DNA of 64,000 bases from Bryobacterales bacterium. GTDB taxonomy: Bacteria > Acidobacteriota > Terriglobia > Bryobacterales > Bryobacteraceae. The stretch is taken from the NCBI GenBank assembly GCA_003166865.1, contig PMUP01000034.1, positions 55,240-119,239 of the forward strand, written 5' to 3'. How positions within the stretch are numbered: the first letter of the stretch is position 1; every line of letters begins with the position of its first letter. Made by a program: the position numbers and the translations under genes. This document shows positions 1-9,036 of the stretch, in pieces. The notes below the pieces were generated by a model, which was not told where the DNA came from, did not search any database, and saw only the letters and a program-made list of their open reading frames with translations.

Positions 1-68
1 GAGGCGAGGTCGGAGAAAACCTGCTGATGTGCAACATTATCGGAAGCTAGCGGAACGCCGTATCCGGC

Positions 69-194
69 TTACTTTGGCCCAAAACTGCGGTCGGGATCGA
101 CATCCACCGCCGTCAGTTCCCCTCGCAGCGCGAAACACGAGCCGTCGCAGTGCCAAACGCCCTTGGATTTCTTCGGCAGTAGAAGATCGGCCAT
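69..194 (-). CDS. small hypothetical protein (41 aa)
   Basis: An ATG-started frame of 41 codons lies 21 bp downstream of the 232-aa gene and on the same strand. It has a sensible composition, with a basic start (MADLLLPKKSKG), a CDGSC segment and an acidic middle, and it ends in TAA. No family is recognised. It may be the third gene of the kinase transcription unit or the remnant of a longer protein. The longer overlapping minus-strand frame at 37-240 is arginine-rich and looks like noise. Confidence 0.35.
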   Translation of the reverse strand: MADLLLPKKSKGVWHCDGSCFALRGELTAVDVDPDRSFGPK

Positions 195-215
195 GTTGAC
201 CAGGCTCTCTGACTA

Positions 216-914
216 TTACGGCGTCAGAAAGACCCAGCACGTGCCACTTCTACAGCGATATTGGGAGCTATCAGGCCAATCCACATAGCCAGGGTGTTCG
301 CAGGCAGGGATATTATTCGGCGGAATCGGGTAAGCCGATGTCCCGTGCACCGGGCATGCTGGGTCGAAGTATTGGAGAGCATAGGTAGCGGAGGTGTGCG
401 CGTCGGCTGGCTCTACCGCATAGCTGGTTACTAGCCCTGCGGAACTACCCGAGGGATTAGTTACTTTAATCTGTACCGTTGTGATGTTTGATGTTGCACA
501 TGCGCCGCCGGGCATCGCTGATTGGCTCATACAGAGCGTAACGGAAACCCCTGAACTCGACAAGCCCCCCATCCGGTCGCGCATGTGGAAGACGACCGTG
601 CCATTTCCAATTCCCGGCCCCTGGTTGGGCGCAGGGGTCGTACTCATGAGGTTCTCCACGCCGGCCGACCCGAATGAGGTTACGTTAGCCAACGCCACGC
701 AAGCGATAGACGGGGTATTCCCAACCGGGGCCGCGCATGTCCAAGGACGATAAGCGCGAAACGTCATGGAGCCGCCTGAGGCCAGAATCGGCGATTCGAT
801 TTGCGCCTTGTTCCTGTTACGGATGAGAAACAATCCTACCCATGAGACAATCGCTGCCAGACCTAAGACGCCGGCTGTTATGGTCATGATCTTGAGTCGC
901 TGTTCTATCGTCAT
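216..914 (-). CDS. hypothetical single-pass membrane protein
   Basis: This 232-aa protein has one membrane segment near the N-terminus (about residues 10-30, followed by the basic RNRNK stop-transfer) and a long extracytoplasmic part rich in Ser, Thr, Gly and Pro with about ten cysteines. That arrangement suggests a disulfide-bonded exported domain. It starts 7 bp after the stop of the upstream Ser/Thr kinase, with the GAGG of the kinase tail as a possible ribosome site, so the two are probably co-transcribed. It could be a surface or pseudopilin-like partner or substrate of the kinase. No domain is recognised and the function is unknown. Confidence 0.7.
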   Translation of the reverse strand: MTIEQRLKIMTITAGVLGLAAIVSWVGLFLIRNRNKAQIESPILASGGSMTFRAYRPWTCAAPVGNTPSIACVALANVTSFGSAGVENLMSTTPAPNQGPGIGNGTVVFHMRDRMGGLSSSGVSVTLCMSQSAMPGGACATSNITTVQIKVTNPSGSSAGLVTSYAVEPADAHTSATYALQYFDPACPVHGTSAYPIPPNNIPACEHPGYVDWPDSSQYRCRSGTCWVFLTP

Positions 915-921
915 CGAGACC

Positions 922-3900
922 TCAATTCTTCCTCAAACGCAAGAGCGCATCTGTCGATTCGCGCACGTCGCGGCGGCCTGAGTAACCTTTGTACTGCTGA
1001 GGAGACCAATTATGCTTAAACCTGGCTAGAATGTCCAGCCCTTCTTGAGCGGATTGTTTGCTGTCCACGGTGTTTTTGAGCGCGCGTAAAATTTTTGCGA
1101 GACTGAGTAAGCTGAGATACTCCGATTCGTTTTGGCCGGAGGCCGTGAAGAAGTCGCGCGCGCTCTTGGCGACCGGCAAAGCTTGCGCAGCAGAGCCCGC
1201 AGCCAAATATGCGTTGGCGAGTGAAAGTTCCGCAGCCGCGCCCGCCCGGGGGTCCGATTCCTGCCGTGCTTGCGCAATGGCCTTCCGGCACCATTCTTCC
1301 GCAGGCGCTGGCGAACCGGAGACGGTTTCGATTTCGCACATCAGGCGTTCGAGATAACCGGGGTCGACGTTAGTTTTGTTGGCCAAGGAACGCTGAGCGA
1401 CCTGCTTCGCAGCCGCGTAGCGCCCTTGGCTGAAAAACATGTCTGTCGTGACCTCTGCAACACCGGTGGCGACATCCGACCGCGTCCTGCTGGCGGCCGG
1501 CAGCGCCGCCAACGTTCGCTCGGCCCCGGCATAGTCGCCCAGCCGCCAGACCGTGTCGGCGTAGTGTAGAAGAGAATATTCGATGTTTGCATTCAAAAGG
1601 CGGCTGGCAGAGAGCTCTCTTTGGAAATGATCGAGCGCCTCCGGGTAGCGTTCTAGATCGAGCAGGACGCTGCCGAGCGCATCTTCGGCACGCATTATAA
1701 CGGCGGGCTTATCTAGATTCATTGCAGATGCCAGCAGTTCCTGGCCCGTTTTCAGCGCCGCTTGATTATCACCCAGGTCGCGTTGAGCGCGAACAATTTG
1801 TGTCAAAGCGTCGACAGATTCACTCGCAAATCCCATGGGGCGATAGTAATCGAATGCACCCTTCGCCAACGGGATCGCCTCGCCGGGCTTGTTCTGACGT
1901 GCGCGAACTGAGGCGAGGCTGAGTTGAGCGAGCGCAATCAGACGAGGGTGCTGACCGCGCTCGGCGAGAATTAGTGCCTGCTCTAGTTGAGTTGCGGCAT
2001 TCTCATAGTCGGCACGCGAGATAAAGGCATTGCCAAGACGAATCCTGCCGTCAATCGCCCAATACTCGATCGCATTGTCCTGAGCCAGCGCGATGGCCTG
2101 ATTTGCTAAAGCGATGGATTCGTCCGTATGGCGGCCCAGATATTCGGTCACGCTCAAGCGTGTGAGCGCGCGGATTTCGAGCTGCAGGCTAGGGATCGCT
2201 TTCGCGGCTTGCAGCGATTTTCGCAGGTATTCCCGGGCTTCAGTGAGTTGTAGCTGAGTGTTCGCGTCATTGCCCCGCTCGAAGTCGATTTCGGCGATTC
2301 CTTCGAGATTGCTGGCCGCGCTGTACAAGGACTCTGCTTTGGAAAACGCCGCATCCGCTTCGGCGGTCTGTTTGCGGCGGCTCTTCAGCACCCCGAGGCG
2401 CACAAACGCGGCCGGGGCCTGGGAATCCAATTTTGCGGCCGCGGTGTACGAGGTTATGGCTTGATCGATGTTGCCAGCCTTTTCGTGGGCTCTGCCCACA
2501 TCGACATACCCACTCGCCTGCATCTCACCTGGCAGCGAACTGAGGATGTCCTGGTAGTTTTGGAGTGCTGCTGGGAAGTCGCGAACGATGGTGTGGCGGA
2601 TAGCTTCCACATACCGTTGATCGAGCGCGGAAAGTCTTCCCCGGGATTCGATGGCCGAGGCTTCCAACATCTCATCTTTCGCCTTGCTGGCGAAGTCGAG
2701 CTCGTTCCAGGCGTCGGCAAGCCGGACGTGACCTAAGACGAAGTTCTTGTCTAGATCGACCGCTCTTTGCAGCGCGGCAGCGGCTTTGAGGTACGTGCCT
2801 TCGCGCAATGCAGCGGTTCCCTGGTTATACCAGCGCCGCGCTTCGACCGAACCGCCGCCGGAGCCGGAATGGATGCGATTCCAAAAGAGGAACGCAGCAG
2901 TCAGAACAGTAAGAAGAGCCGCCGTCATCAGAATTGCCATCGCCCAGCGCTGTTGCGTGGTTCCCGTCGAAAATTTGGTCCGATCCGTTACATCCGCCGT
3001 TTCCCCGCGAAGCGCCTTAGCTACGGCTCCCACTGAACCGAAACGGTCGGCCGGCTCGAACTCCAAGCACTTTTCGACGACCCGGTCTAGCCGGCGCGGC
3101 AATCCGGGCTGTATCGACGATATTCTCGGGGGTCGCTTGGCTCGCCTCACCGCCGCTGCCATTGGCGTCGAGGCTTCAAATGGCCGTCGGCCTGTCGTCA
3201 TCTCATACAGCACCAGACCAAGAGCGTAGATGTCGGTGGCTGCGCTGACATTCGCTCCTTCAAACTGCTCGGGCGCCATGTATCCGGGCGTGCCAACAAT
3301 GCCCCCCGTCACAGTTAACTTCGGCTGGCCGCGTTGTGATTCCTCGGGCCGCAATGCCAGTCCCAGGTCCATCACCACGGCTTGCGTCACGTTTCCGCGC
3401 CTGGCAAGCATCGCGTTCCCCGGCTTGAAGTCGCGATGGACCAATCCAACGGTGTGAAGTGCTTCCAGTCCTTGGCATAACTCGATCGCGATTGGCTCCG
3501 CTTCACTCCACGGTAGCGGGCCTTGCTCAATTCGCTTGGCTAGCGTCATGCCCTTAAGCAACTCCATCGTAAGAAAGGCCGCCACGCGATCTTGCAGAGG
3601 CCCAGGGAGCATGAATAACTCATGAATACGGCAGACGTTAGGGCTGGTTACCTCTCTCGCCAGCTGCACCTCTTGCTTGAAACGTCGAAGCACCGCTCGA
3701 TCACCTAACAGGTCGCGTCGAATCGTTTTCAAGGCCACTGGCCCGAGTTCCTGATCCTGGGCCTCATACACTTCACCCATCCCGCCGCGGCCCAATAGGC
3801 GCACGATCCGGAATCGGCCGAGTATCACTTCATCTTCCCGGAACGCAGACTCCTCGTCCGCCGCTGGCGGAGGGAGAGGCACCCAGGGCTGATCCATGGT

Positions 3901-4071
3901 GTCGGTTGGCCGGTCATGGGCGTTCAGGAGATTGGCCAGTTGTAGCGCCATCTCGTCGCCCTCGTCGCGCCGCACCCGTTCAATCAGAACTTCCCGACCG
4001 GACGGTGGCAGACCCGCGGCCTCGTCAAACCACTTGCTCAGGCGCGCAAATTGTCCAGGAGTAAGTTGCAT
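922..4071 (-). CDS. Ser/Thr protein kinase with C-terminal TPR array
   Basis: This 1049-aa PknB-type transmembrane kinase has an acidic N-terminal leader (1-85), a glycine loop GRGGMGEV (about 94-101), the VALK lysine (115), a catalytic loop HRDFKPGN (212-219) and a DLG metal motif (235-237) in place of DFG. The activation segment ends in APEQF (about 266). One membrane helix follows (about 376-398), then some 640 residues of TPR-type helices. The kinase would face the cytoplasm and the TPR domain the periplasm, acting as a sensor or scaffold. HRDFK and DLG are conservative departures, so activity is likely. Such giant TPR kinases are typical of Acidobacteria. The start is the first ATG in frame. 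Confidence 0.95.
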   Translation of the reverse strand: MQLTPGQFARLSKWFDEAAGLPPSGREVLIERVRRDEGDEMALQLANLLNAHDRPTDTMDQPWVPLPPPAADEESAFREDEVILGRFRIVRLLGRGGMGEVYEAQDQELGPVALKTIRRDLLGDRAVLRRFKQEVQLAREVTSPNVCRIHELFMLPGPLQDRVAAFLTMELLKGMTLAKRIEQGPLPWSEAEPIAIELCQGLEALHTVGLVHRDFKPGNAMLARRGNVTQAVVMDLGLALRPEESQRGQPKLTVTGGIVGTPGYMAPEQFEGANVSAATDIYALGLVLYEMTTGRRPFEASTPMAAAVRRAKRPPRISSIQPGLPRRLDRVVEKCLEFEPADRFGSVGAVAKALRGETADVTDRTKFSTGTTQQRWAMAILMTAALLTVLTAAFLFWNRIHSGSGGGSVEARRWYNQGTAALREGTYLKAAAALQRAVDLDKNFVLGHVRLADAWNELDFASKAKDEMLEASAIESRGRLSALDQRYVEAIRHTIVRDFPAALQNYQDILSSLPGEMQASGYVDVGRAHEKAGNIDQAITSYTAAAKLDSQAPAAFVRLGVLKSRRKQTAEADAAFSKAESLYSAASNLEGIAEIDFERGNDANTQLQLTEAREYLRKSLQAAKAIPSLQLEIRALTRLSVTEYLGRHTDESIALANQAIALAQDNAIEYWAIDGRIRLGNAFISRADYENAATQLEQALILAERGQHPRLIALAQLSLASVRARQNKPGEAIPLAKGAFDYYRPMGFASESVDALTQIVRAQRDLGDNQAALKTGQELLASAMNLDKPAVIMRAEDALGSVLLDLERYPEALDHFQRELSASRLLNANIEYSLLHYADTVWRLGDYAGAERTLAALPAASRTRSDVATGVAEVTTDMFFSQGRYAAAKQVAQRSLANKTNVDPGYLERLMCEIETVSGSPAPAEEWCRKAIAQARQESDPRAGAAAELSLANAYLAAGSAAQALPVAKSARDFFTASGQNESEYLSLLSLAKILRALKNTVDSKQSAQEGLDILARFKHNWSPQQYKGYSGRRDVRESTDALLRLRKN

Positions 4072-4501
4072 TGCGACTGGCTCACCCGATGTGACTTACT
4101 GTACCGCCGCGCCATCAAACGCGGCTGGACTTCTCCGGTGCTTTGTCCTAACTGCGCGAACCCGGTGATGGAATGGTTTGCGTTCTTTGGTCCTAATCCG
4201 CCTGCCATCGCAAGAAATCCTGATTGCACGAGGAGGCCACAATTATAGCCCGATGTACTATGCGTTGGAACCATGCGCGGGCGGCCAATTTAGCCCTCGC
4301 TACTTTGAACCATGATTGTGTCGGCTCTCAAGTCAGAGCACTTTTAAAGCCCGTTAACCACCATTAACGGCAGGCCGCGGAGTCCGGGTTTCCGACGCGC
4401 GCTTCCGTTAGCTGCGAGCGACACGGGCAGAGCACTTTTCCACAAGGAGCTCCTGTGCGCGCGCTACGATTCCGGTTGTGGCCGATCCTTGGGAAGACGG
4501 T
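4072..4501. other. intergenic region upstream of the kinase
   Basis: No convincing coding sequence is seen in these 430 bases; the short frames are low-complexity or arginine-rich. The stretch should contain the promoter of the leftward kinase. A 12-base direct repeat, CAGAGCACTTTT, occurs near 4335 and near 4429, and a perfect inverted repeat lies at 4351-4370. Confidence 0.5.
4351..4370. repeat. perfect 7-bp inverted repeat, candidate operator or hairpin
   Basis: CCGTTAA and TTAACGG flank a six-base spacer (CCACCA), about 280 bp upstream of the leftward kinase. There is no U-tract, so a protein-binding palindrome fits better than a terminator. Its function is not established. Confidence 0.4.
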
Positions 4502-4690
4502 GACAAACACATCGACGTAGAGGAGATTCGCGCTTCATATTCGACGCTTGAGCGACGCCGACCTGCTTCGCTACGGCCGCGCTGCCCGGTATATGACCAG
4601 CCCGGGCGCGACTTGGGGAAAGCACCACGGCTCGTATTTCAGGTCCAGCGGGAAGAAAGCCGAGCCGAGTGGCGTCGCCGATTCGGGTAA
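4502..4690 (+). pseudogene. remnant of a short conserved protein (two compensating shifts)
   Basis: Three consecutive pieces in two frames read as one protein: VEEIRASYSTL, then SDADLLRYGRAARYMTSP to TWGK, then PRLVFQVQREESRAEWRRR and a stop. The first shift fits one extra T near 4550 and the second one lost base in the GGGGAAA run near 4615. Each piece is more protein-like than its alternative frame, and the whole resembles short hypothetical proteins I recall from Acidobacteria. Because both lesions sit at or next to short runs, sequencing error is possible. The function is unknown. Confidence 0.4.
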
Positions 4691-4743
4691 TTCGATGTGT
4701 TGAGGCGCTGCCGGGTGGGATAGAATCGCTTAAGACTGGACCG

Positions 4744-5218
4744 ATGCCTATTCAATTGAAATCCGTCGATGTTGCGGTGATCGGACTGGGTGCGGCGGGT
4801 GGCGTCGCGGTTCTTCCTTTGGCGCGGGCGGGGCTGAAGGTCGCCAGCATCGAAGCAGGCACTTGGATGGGCCCGCGAGATTACAGGGCGGACGAAATCT
4901 AACAACGTTCGCCGCTTGGTGACTTCGGTTCCGAAAGCTCAGCGAGAGATTCCCACGGCCCGATCGTATCCCGACGAGAAAGCACGGAAGGCGGCGGTGC
5001 AGCATCCCATGATGAATGCCGTGGGTGGAACGTCGATACACTACTGGGCGCAGAGCTGGCGCCTGAAGCCCTGGGACTTTAGGACGCATTCGGAATCCGT
5101 TCGGAGATACGGCCCCAACTCCATCCCCAAGGGATCGACCCTTGAAGATTGGCCGATCACCTACGATGAGTTAGAGGCGTACTACGACACGATTCGCGAG
5201 GTTGCGATCAAAGTTTTC
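4744..5218 (+). pseudogene. GMC-family oxidoreductase, frameshifted and truncated
   Basis: The start MPIQLKSVDVAVIGLGAAGG carries the FAD-binding GxGxxG motif of glucose-methanol-choline oxidoreductases. Reading stops at TAA (4900). The following +2 frame continues the family pattern directly (NNVRRLVTSVPKAQRE, then NAVGGTSIHYWAQSWR and DWPITYDELEAYYD). Restoring two bases, ATC-CG-TAAC, gives the expected DEIRNN, so a 2-bp deletion at about 4899 is the simplest explanation. Similarity ends near 5200-5218, where the sequence runs into an unrelated antisense kinase/TPR remnant. Roughly the last two thirds of the enzyme, including the catalytic His region, are missing. It is dead by both criteria. 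Confidence 0.85.
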
Positions 5219-5228
5219 AACACTCGGA

Positions 5229-5830
5229 TCACTGCAGCTTCGAATATTCGGCATTGGCCCGCTTCACAAGCGGGAGGTCGGGGTCGCCGTCCCTCCCAAC
5301 GTCCAGTAGCGCTCCAAGCGTCTCACGAGCCCTCTGCTTGTCACCGCGCGAAGCATAATCCAAAGCGAGCGTATAACGAGCCTCCAGCCAGCGCTGCTGC
5401 GGTTCCCAGCCGAGCGAGGGATCAATTGCTCTGAACATCTCCTCATAAGAGGCAACCGCTTCTTTGAAGGCGCCAGACTGTTGATAAGCCTGAGCGAGAG
5501 GCCTCCTGCGAAAAACCCGTACGGTTCTCTTTGTCGGATTGCTTTAATAATTCGAGTGCCTTGTTGGACTGGCCGAGCGACAAGGCGATCTCGCCGTCGA
5601 GGAGATGCGGGTATCCCACCGTGCGCATCAGAATTTGGGCTTCGCTGGCGATATATGGATCTGGAGGAAGAAACTCTGCAGCCGGCCGGTCTGCTTGTGT
5701 GGAACAATTCGGGTCTCGGGTCCAGCCGCCGCCGGCTACGTCCGCCGCGTCACAAAGCGTCTGCGCCGGGCCGCCCGAAATGTCCAACTTTTTCAGCTTG
5801 TGGTCGGGGGATCGCAGCATCGAAGAATCG
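5229..5830 (-). pseudogene. remnant of a Ser/Thr kinase-type beta-propeller/TPR protein
   Basis: Read leftwards, the first part (from about 5820) matches the WD40/TolB-like propeller of Solibacter-type Ser/Thr kinases (KLKKLDISGGPAQTLCDA, then GGGWTRD). It then passes abruptly into the TPR-rich end of such proteins (LLDGEIALSLGQSNKALELL). After a frame change near 5440-5500 it continues with a TPR tail ending LPLVKRANAEYSKLQ and a stop at 5229. The kinase domain, most of the propeller and the start are gone, so this is an internally deleted, frameshifted fragment. It abuts the truncated GMC remnant head-on, which marks a rearrangement junction near 5220. Confidence 0.75.
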
Positions 5831-5900
5831 TCTCGTGTATGAGGTCAGTAATCAATGCTTTTGGCGGATGCTTAATTCATTTTGCACACTGCCATGTCAC

Positions 5901-7523
5901 CTACTCGGGAAGATTGGTAGCCTGCGGGAGTTGAACTTGGCGCGGAGTGCTCCGCCCCAGCAAATGCAGTGGGTTGATTTTGCCGCTAGCGGTAACCACC
6001 GGCTCCGCCAGCACCACTTCCAGAGCGTCCGCGTGCTGCCACGCGCGTCCCGCCAGTGATCCACCGGAAAGCAGGCGGATCTCTGACAGGAAGCACTCGC
6101 GAATCTTCTCTGGTGAAGATCCACGCACTCGAGGACTCACTCGCAGTTCTATCGTGGTCTGAGTCGAACCCTCGTACTCGATCAGTTGAAAGTCTCCGGG
6201 TCGCCCGCCCAGCCGCGCGGGCAGCACGTCTTCCAGCAGGCGAACCAGCTCCGTTCCCATCATCGTCATACCATGCCCGGTCATCTTCCCGAAGCTGAAA
6301 ATGTCTCGAATCCGCCAGTGGAATCCGACGCGTGAGAACTCACAATCGCAATCCGCTTTCTCCAGGACGCCGCTGTCGTTTACTTCAAAATTGATGAGGA
6401 CGAGTGGCGCGCTGGGCAGCAGAGTCGTATACAGAAGTGAGTCGACTTCAATGTCGGTCAGCGGCGCCGGCCGGCGATGCGTGATGGCGGCGAGCGCGTT
6501 GCTGTAGAGATGGACGCAATCGCCCTTGGTCATCCGGCGGCATCCGTGGCCGATGAACCCCATTTCGCTGACACCATAGCGCGCATAGGGTTCCGCGCCC
6601 GCCTGTTCAATGACCAAGCGCTTGGCATCAGTCAGGCTCTCCCCGCTAATCAGGAACAGCGTGCCGCTGATGTCCAGTCCGCCGTCCAGCGCCGCGGCCG
6701 CGAGGCGAACGGCGGGACTCGCGGGTCCGGAAACCAGGCACGGAACCCCCTCCTTGCAAAGTCGAGCAACCTGCTCAGCAGCGGAGGAAAAATCGTTTTC
6801 CGGAAGTACCGTAGGAAAGGGAATACGGCATCCCACGGAGCGCGCCATAAGCACCAGCGCCGCCGTCGCCGGCACGTACATCCCCCCCTGGCCCGATGAG
6901 TACCAAGCCTCCAAGCGGTGGCCCCTGCGAGCGATGATGGCGCAATCCTGTAGACCGAGAGCGGACGGTAGCGTGGGCCGCAATACCACTTGAGCGCGCT
7001 GTTCGAGTCCGAACTCGCGCACCACAATCTCGTGCAGCGCCTCCTGATGCAGCATGAATTCCGGACTTCGATAGCTAGGGGTTGGTTTGCCCCGGCTGCC
7101 GCTCGTGACGTGCCGCATAGTCCCCTTGACCATCGGGTTCCGGAAGCTGTTGGTCGACGCGTGGATTTCACGTCCATCGCGCACGATTGGCGCGTTTCCT
7201 TTGAACTCGTCGTGGCTGAGATAGACTCCCGCCGCCCGAATTTGAATGAGAGCGGCTTCTAGGCTATCGCTTTGGACGAGCTTCGCGACATCTTCGTGGG
7301 AGCATTTGGCGAGCCGAAACATCTCCCGATACGGATGGGCTGGATTATCAAAAACGACGCGACGCAGCGTATCTAGGAACGCGGCATCTCGATTCTGCAA
7401 TTGCCGCTGGACCAGCCCTACGCAATCCGCCGGGGGCGGGGTTCGAATGAAAGCGCGAATTCCTCTGGCCGTTTGCGCGAAGTTCCGGGCTGCTCCGAAC
7501 CATCGTGACAAGCTCCCGATCAT
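5901..7523 (-). CDS. PaaK-like adenylate-forming enzyme
   Basis: This 540-aa protein has the phosphate-binding A3 motif TSGSRGKPTP (140-149) of the acyl-adenylate superfamily and an A5-like motif YGVSEMG (316-322). The overall layout is that of the phenylacetate-CoA ligase (PaaK)/LuxE group. Family members activate a carboxylate with ATP to an acyl-AMP and pass it to CoA or another acceptor. The substrate cannot be told from sequence. The C-terminal part (about 430-530) fits the mobile AMP-binding C-domain and contains SGKINP, matching the A10 lysine motif. It is divergent from the DASS transporter gene with only 39 bp between starts, which suggests shared regulation with the rightward genes. 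Confidence 0.85.
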   Translation of the reverse strand: MIGSLSRWFGAARNFAQTARGIRAFIRTPPPADCVGLVQRQLQNRDAAFLDTLRRVVFDNPAHPYREMFRLAKCSHEDVAKLVQSDSLEAALIQIRAAGVYLSHDEFKGNAPIVRDGREIHASTNSFRNPMVKGTMRHVTSGSRGKPTPSYRSPEFMLHQEALHEIVVREFGLEQRAQVVLRPTLPSALGLQDCAIIARRGHRLEAWYSSGQGGMYVPATAALVLMARSVGCRIPFPTVLPENDFSSAAEQVARLCKEGVPCLVSGPASPAVRLAAAALDGGLDISGTLFLISGESLTDAKRLVIEQAGAEPYARYGVSEMGFIGHGCRRMTKGDCVHLYSNALAAITHRRPAPLTDIEVDSLLYTTLLPSAPLVLINFEVNDSGVLEKADCDCEFSRVGFHWRIRDIFSFGKMTGHGMTMMGTELVRLLEDVLPARLGGRPGDFQLIEYEGSTQTTIELRVSPRVRGSSPEKIRECFLSEIRLLSGGSLAGRAWQHADALEVVLAEPVVTASGKINPLHLLGRSTPRQVQLPQATNLPE

Positions 7524-7562
7524 TGACGAAGATTATACGCCGGACTCGGGGTATACTTTTGC

Positions 7563-9029
7563 ATGATCATGGCCAGCCCCGGAGCCATTCCAAGCCCTGC
7601 TTCAGAAAGCTCCGAGCTGCCATTGCGAGAGGAGCTACGGGCCGGCTGGCGAAAAGGAGCCGGCTGGATCTCAATGATCCTGCTGCCGGCTGCCGTCTGG
7701 TTCGCCCCTCTGCAAGCGGGCGCGCCTGCGAAACACGCCATCGCAATCTCCTTATTCATGATCCTGGCCTGGGCTTTGGAAGCGTTGCCCCTAGGTCTGG
7801 CGGGTCTCATCGGATGCTATCTGTATTGGGCGCTTGGAGTGGTGAGCGTGGATGTGGCCTTCAGCGGCTTCGCCGACGAGACGCCGTGGTTCCTGCTGGC
7901 GGCTATTTTGTTCGGCGAGATGGCCATCAAGTCGGGCTTGGCCCGCAGAATCGCGTTCGGAGTGATGTTGCGGATTGGCACCTCCTATTCCCGCCTTTTG
8001 CTAGGTCTAATTGTCGCCGATGCCCTGCTTACATTCTGCGTTCCCTCTGGGGTACCTCGAGTGATTATCATGGCTGCGATCGCGCTAGGCGTGAACCAGG
8101 CGTTCGGCCTGGAGAAGGGCAGCAACATCTCGCGCGGAATGCTGCTGATCCTCACCTACTCTGCCAGCGTGTTCGACAAAACGATCATTGCGGGTGCAGC
8201 AACCATCACAGCTCGCGGGGCTATGGAGCGCTTTGGCCACATGCAAGTGTTGTACAGCCGATGGCTGCTGGCTTATCTGCCTGTCGATCTGGTGTTGATC
8301 CTTGTGGCGTGGCAGTTGACGCTGAGATTCTTCCCCCCAGAGAAGAAGGCGCTGCCCGGGGGCAAAAGTTATCTCGAAAAGGAACTCGCGAAGTTGGGCT
8401 CTTGGACCCCCACGGAGAAAAAGTCGCTCGTCTTCGTGGCTGCCGCTATCGTGTTATGGCTCACCGACTTTTTGCACCATGTGCCCGCGTCGAAAATCGC
8501 CCTAGGTATAGCTCTGCTGGGACTGCTACCACGGGTCGGCGTTCTCAGGATGGAAGACTTGAGGCGCGTGGACTATCTCCTGATGTTTTTCGTCGCGTCG
8601 GTAGTCAGCATGGGCAAGGTCCTCACCGCTACCAAGAGCCTGGATACGTTCACTCAGGTTCTGTTTGGTTGGATCACGCCGCTGATCGGGCACACCTATC
8701 TTGCGCCTTTCGCGCTCTACTGGGTCGGTTTTGTTTACCATCTCTTTCTTGCCAGCGGCATCTCTATGCTGGGAACCTCCATGCCGGAACTGATGACCTA
8801 TGCCACCGCGCACCATCTCAACGCACTGGCGCTGGGCATGGTCTGGACATTTTCTTCCGGCGCCACCGTTTTCGCCTACCAGAACGCCGTGCTGATCGTG
8901 GGGTATTCGTACGGCTGTTTCAGGGCGAAGGATCTGCTTCGCCTGGGCGCGTGTTTGTGTCTGGTGAATTCCCTGCTCCTGCTGATCGTAGTGCCGTTCT
9001 ATTGGCCCCTGGTCGGTATTCGTTACTAG
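7563..9029 (+). CDS. DASS/SLC13-type anion transporter
   Basis: This 488-aa polytopic membrane protein has about 11-12 hydrophobic segments in two halves joined by a polar loop (about 258-285, rich in Lys and Glu). Its layout is that of the divalent anion:sodium symporter family (dicarboxylates, sulfate). Duplicated reentrant-loop regions are visible around DALLTFCVPSGVPR (about 157-170) and HLFLASGISMLGTSMP in the second half. The family takes up succinate, citrate or sulfate with Na+; the substrate here is unknown. It starts at ATG 7563 (or 7569), 39 bp from the divergent ligase gene, and lies 7 bp upstream of the asparagine-synthase-like gene. The 517-aa frame overlapping it at 7505-9058 is a shadow. 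Confidence 0.88.
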   Translation: MIMASPGAIPSPASESSELPLREELRAGWRKGAGWISMILLPAAVWFAPLQAGAPAKHAIAISLFMILAWALEALPLGLAGLIGCYLYWALGVVSVDVAFSGFADETPWFLLAAILFGEMAIKSGLARRIAFGVMLRIGTSYSRLLLGLIVADALLTFCVPSGVPRVIIMAAIALGVNQAFGLEKGSNISRGMLLILTYSASVFDKTIIAGAATITARGAMERFGHMQVLYSRWLLAYLPVDLVLILVAWQLTLRFFPPEKKALPGGKSYLEKELAKLGSWTPTEKKSLVFVAAAIVLWLTDFLHHVPASKIALGIALLGLLPRVGVLRMEDLRRVDYLLMFFVASVVSMGKVLTATKSLDTFTQVLFGWITPLIGHTYLAPFALYWVGFVYHLFLASGISMLGTSMPELMTYATAHHLNALALGMVWTFSSGATVFAYQNAVLIVGYSYGCFRAKDLLRLGACLCLVNSLLLLIVVPFYWPLVGIRY

Positions 9030-9036
9030 GTTCGCC

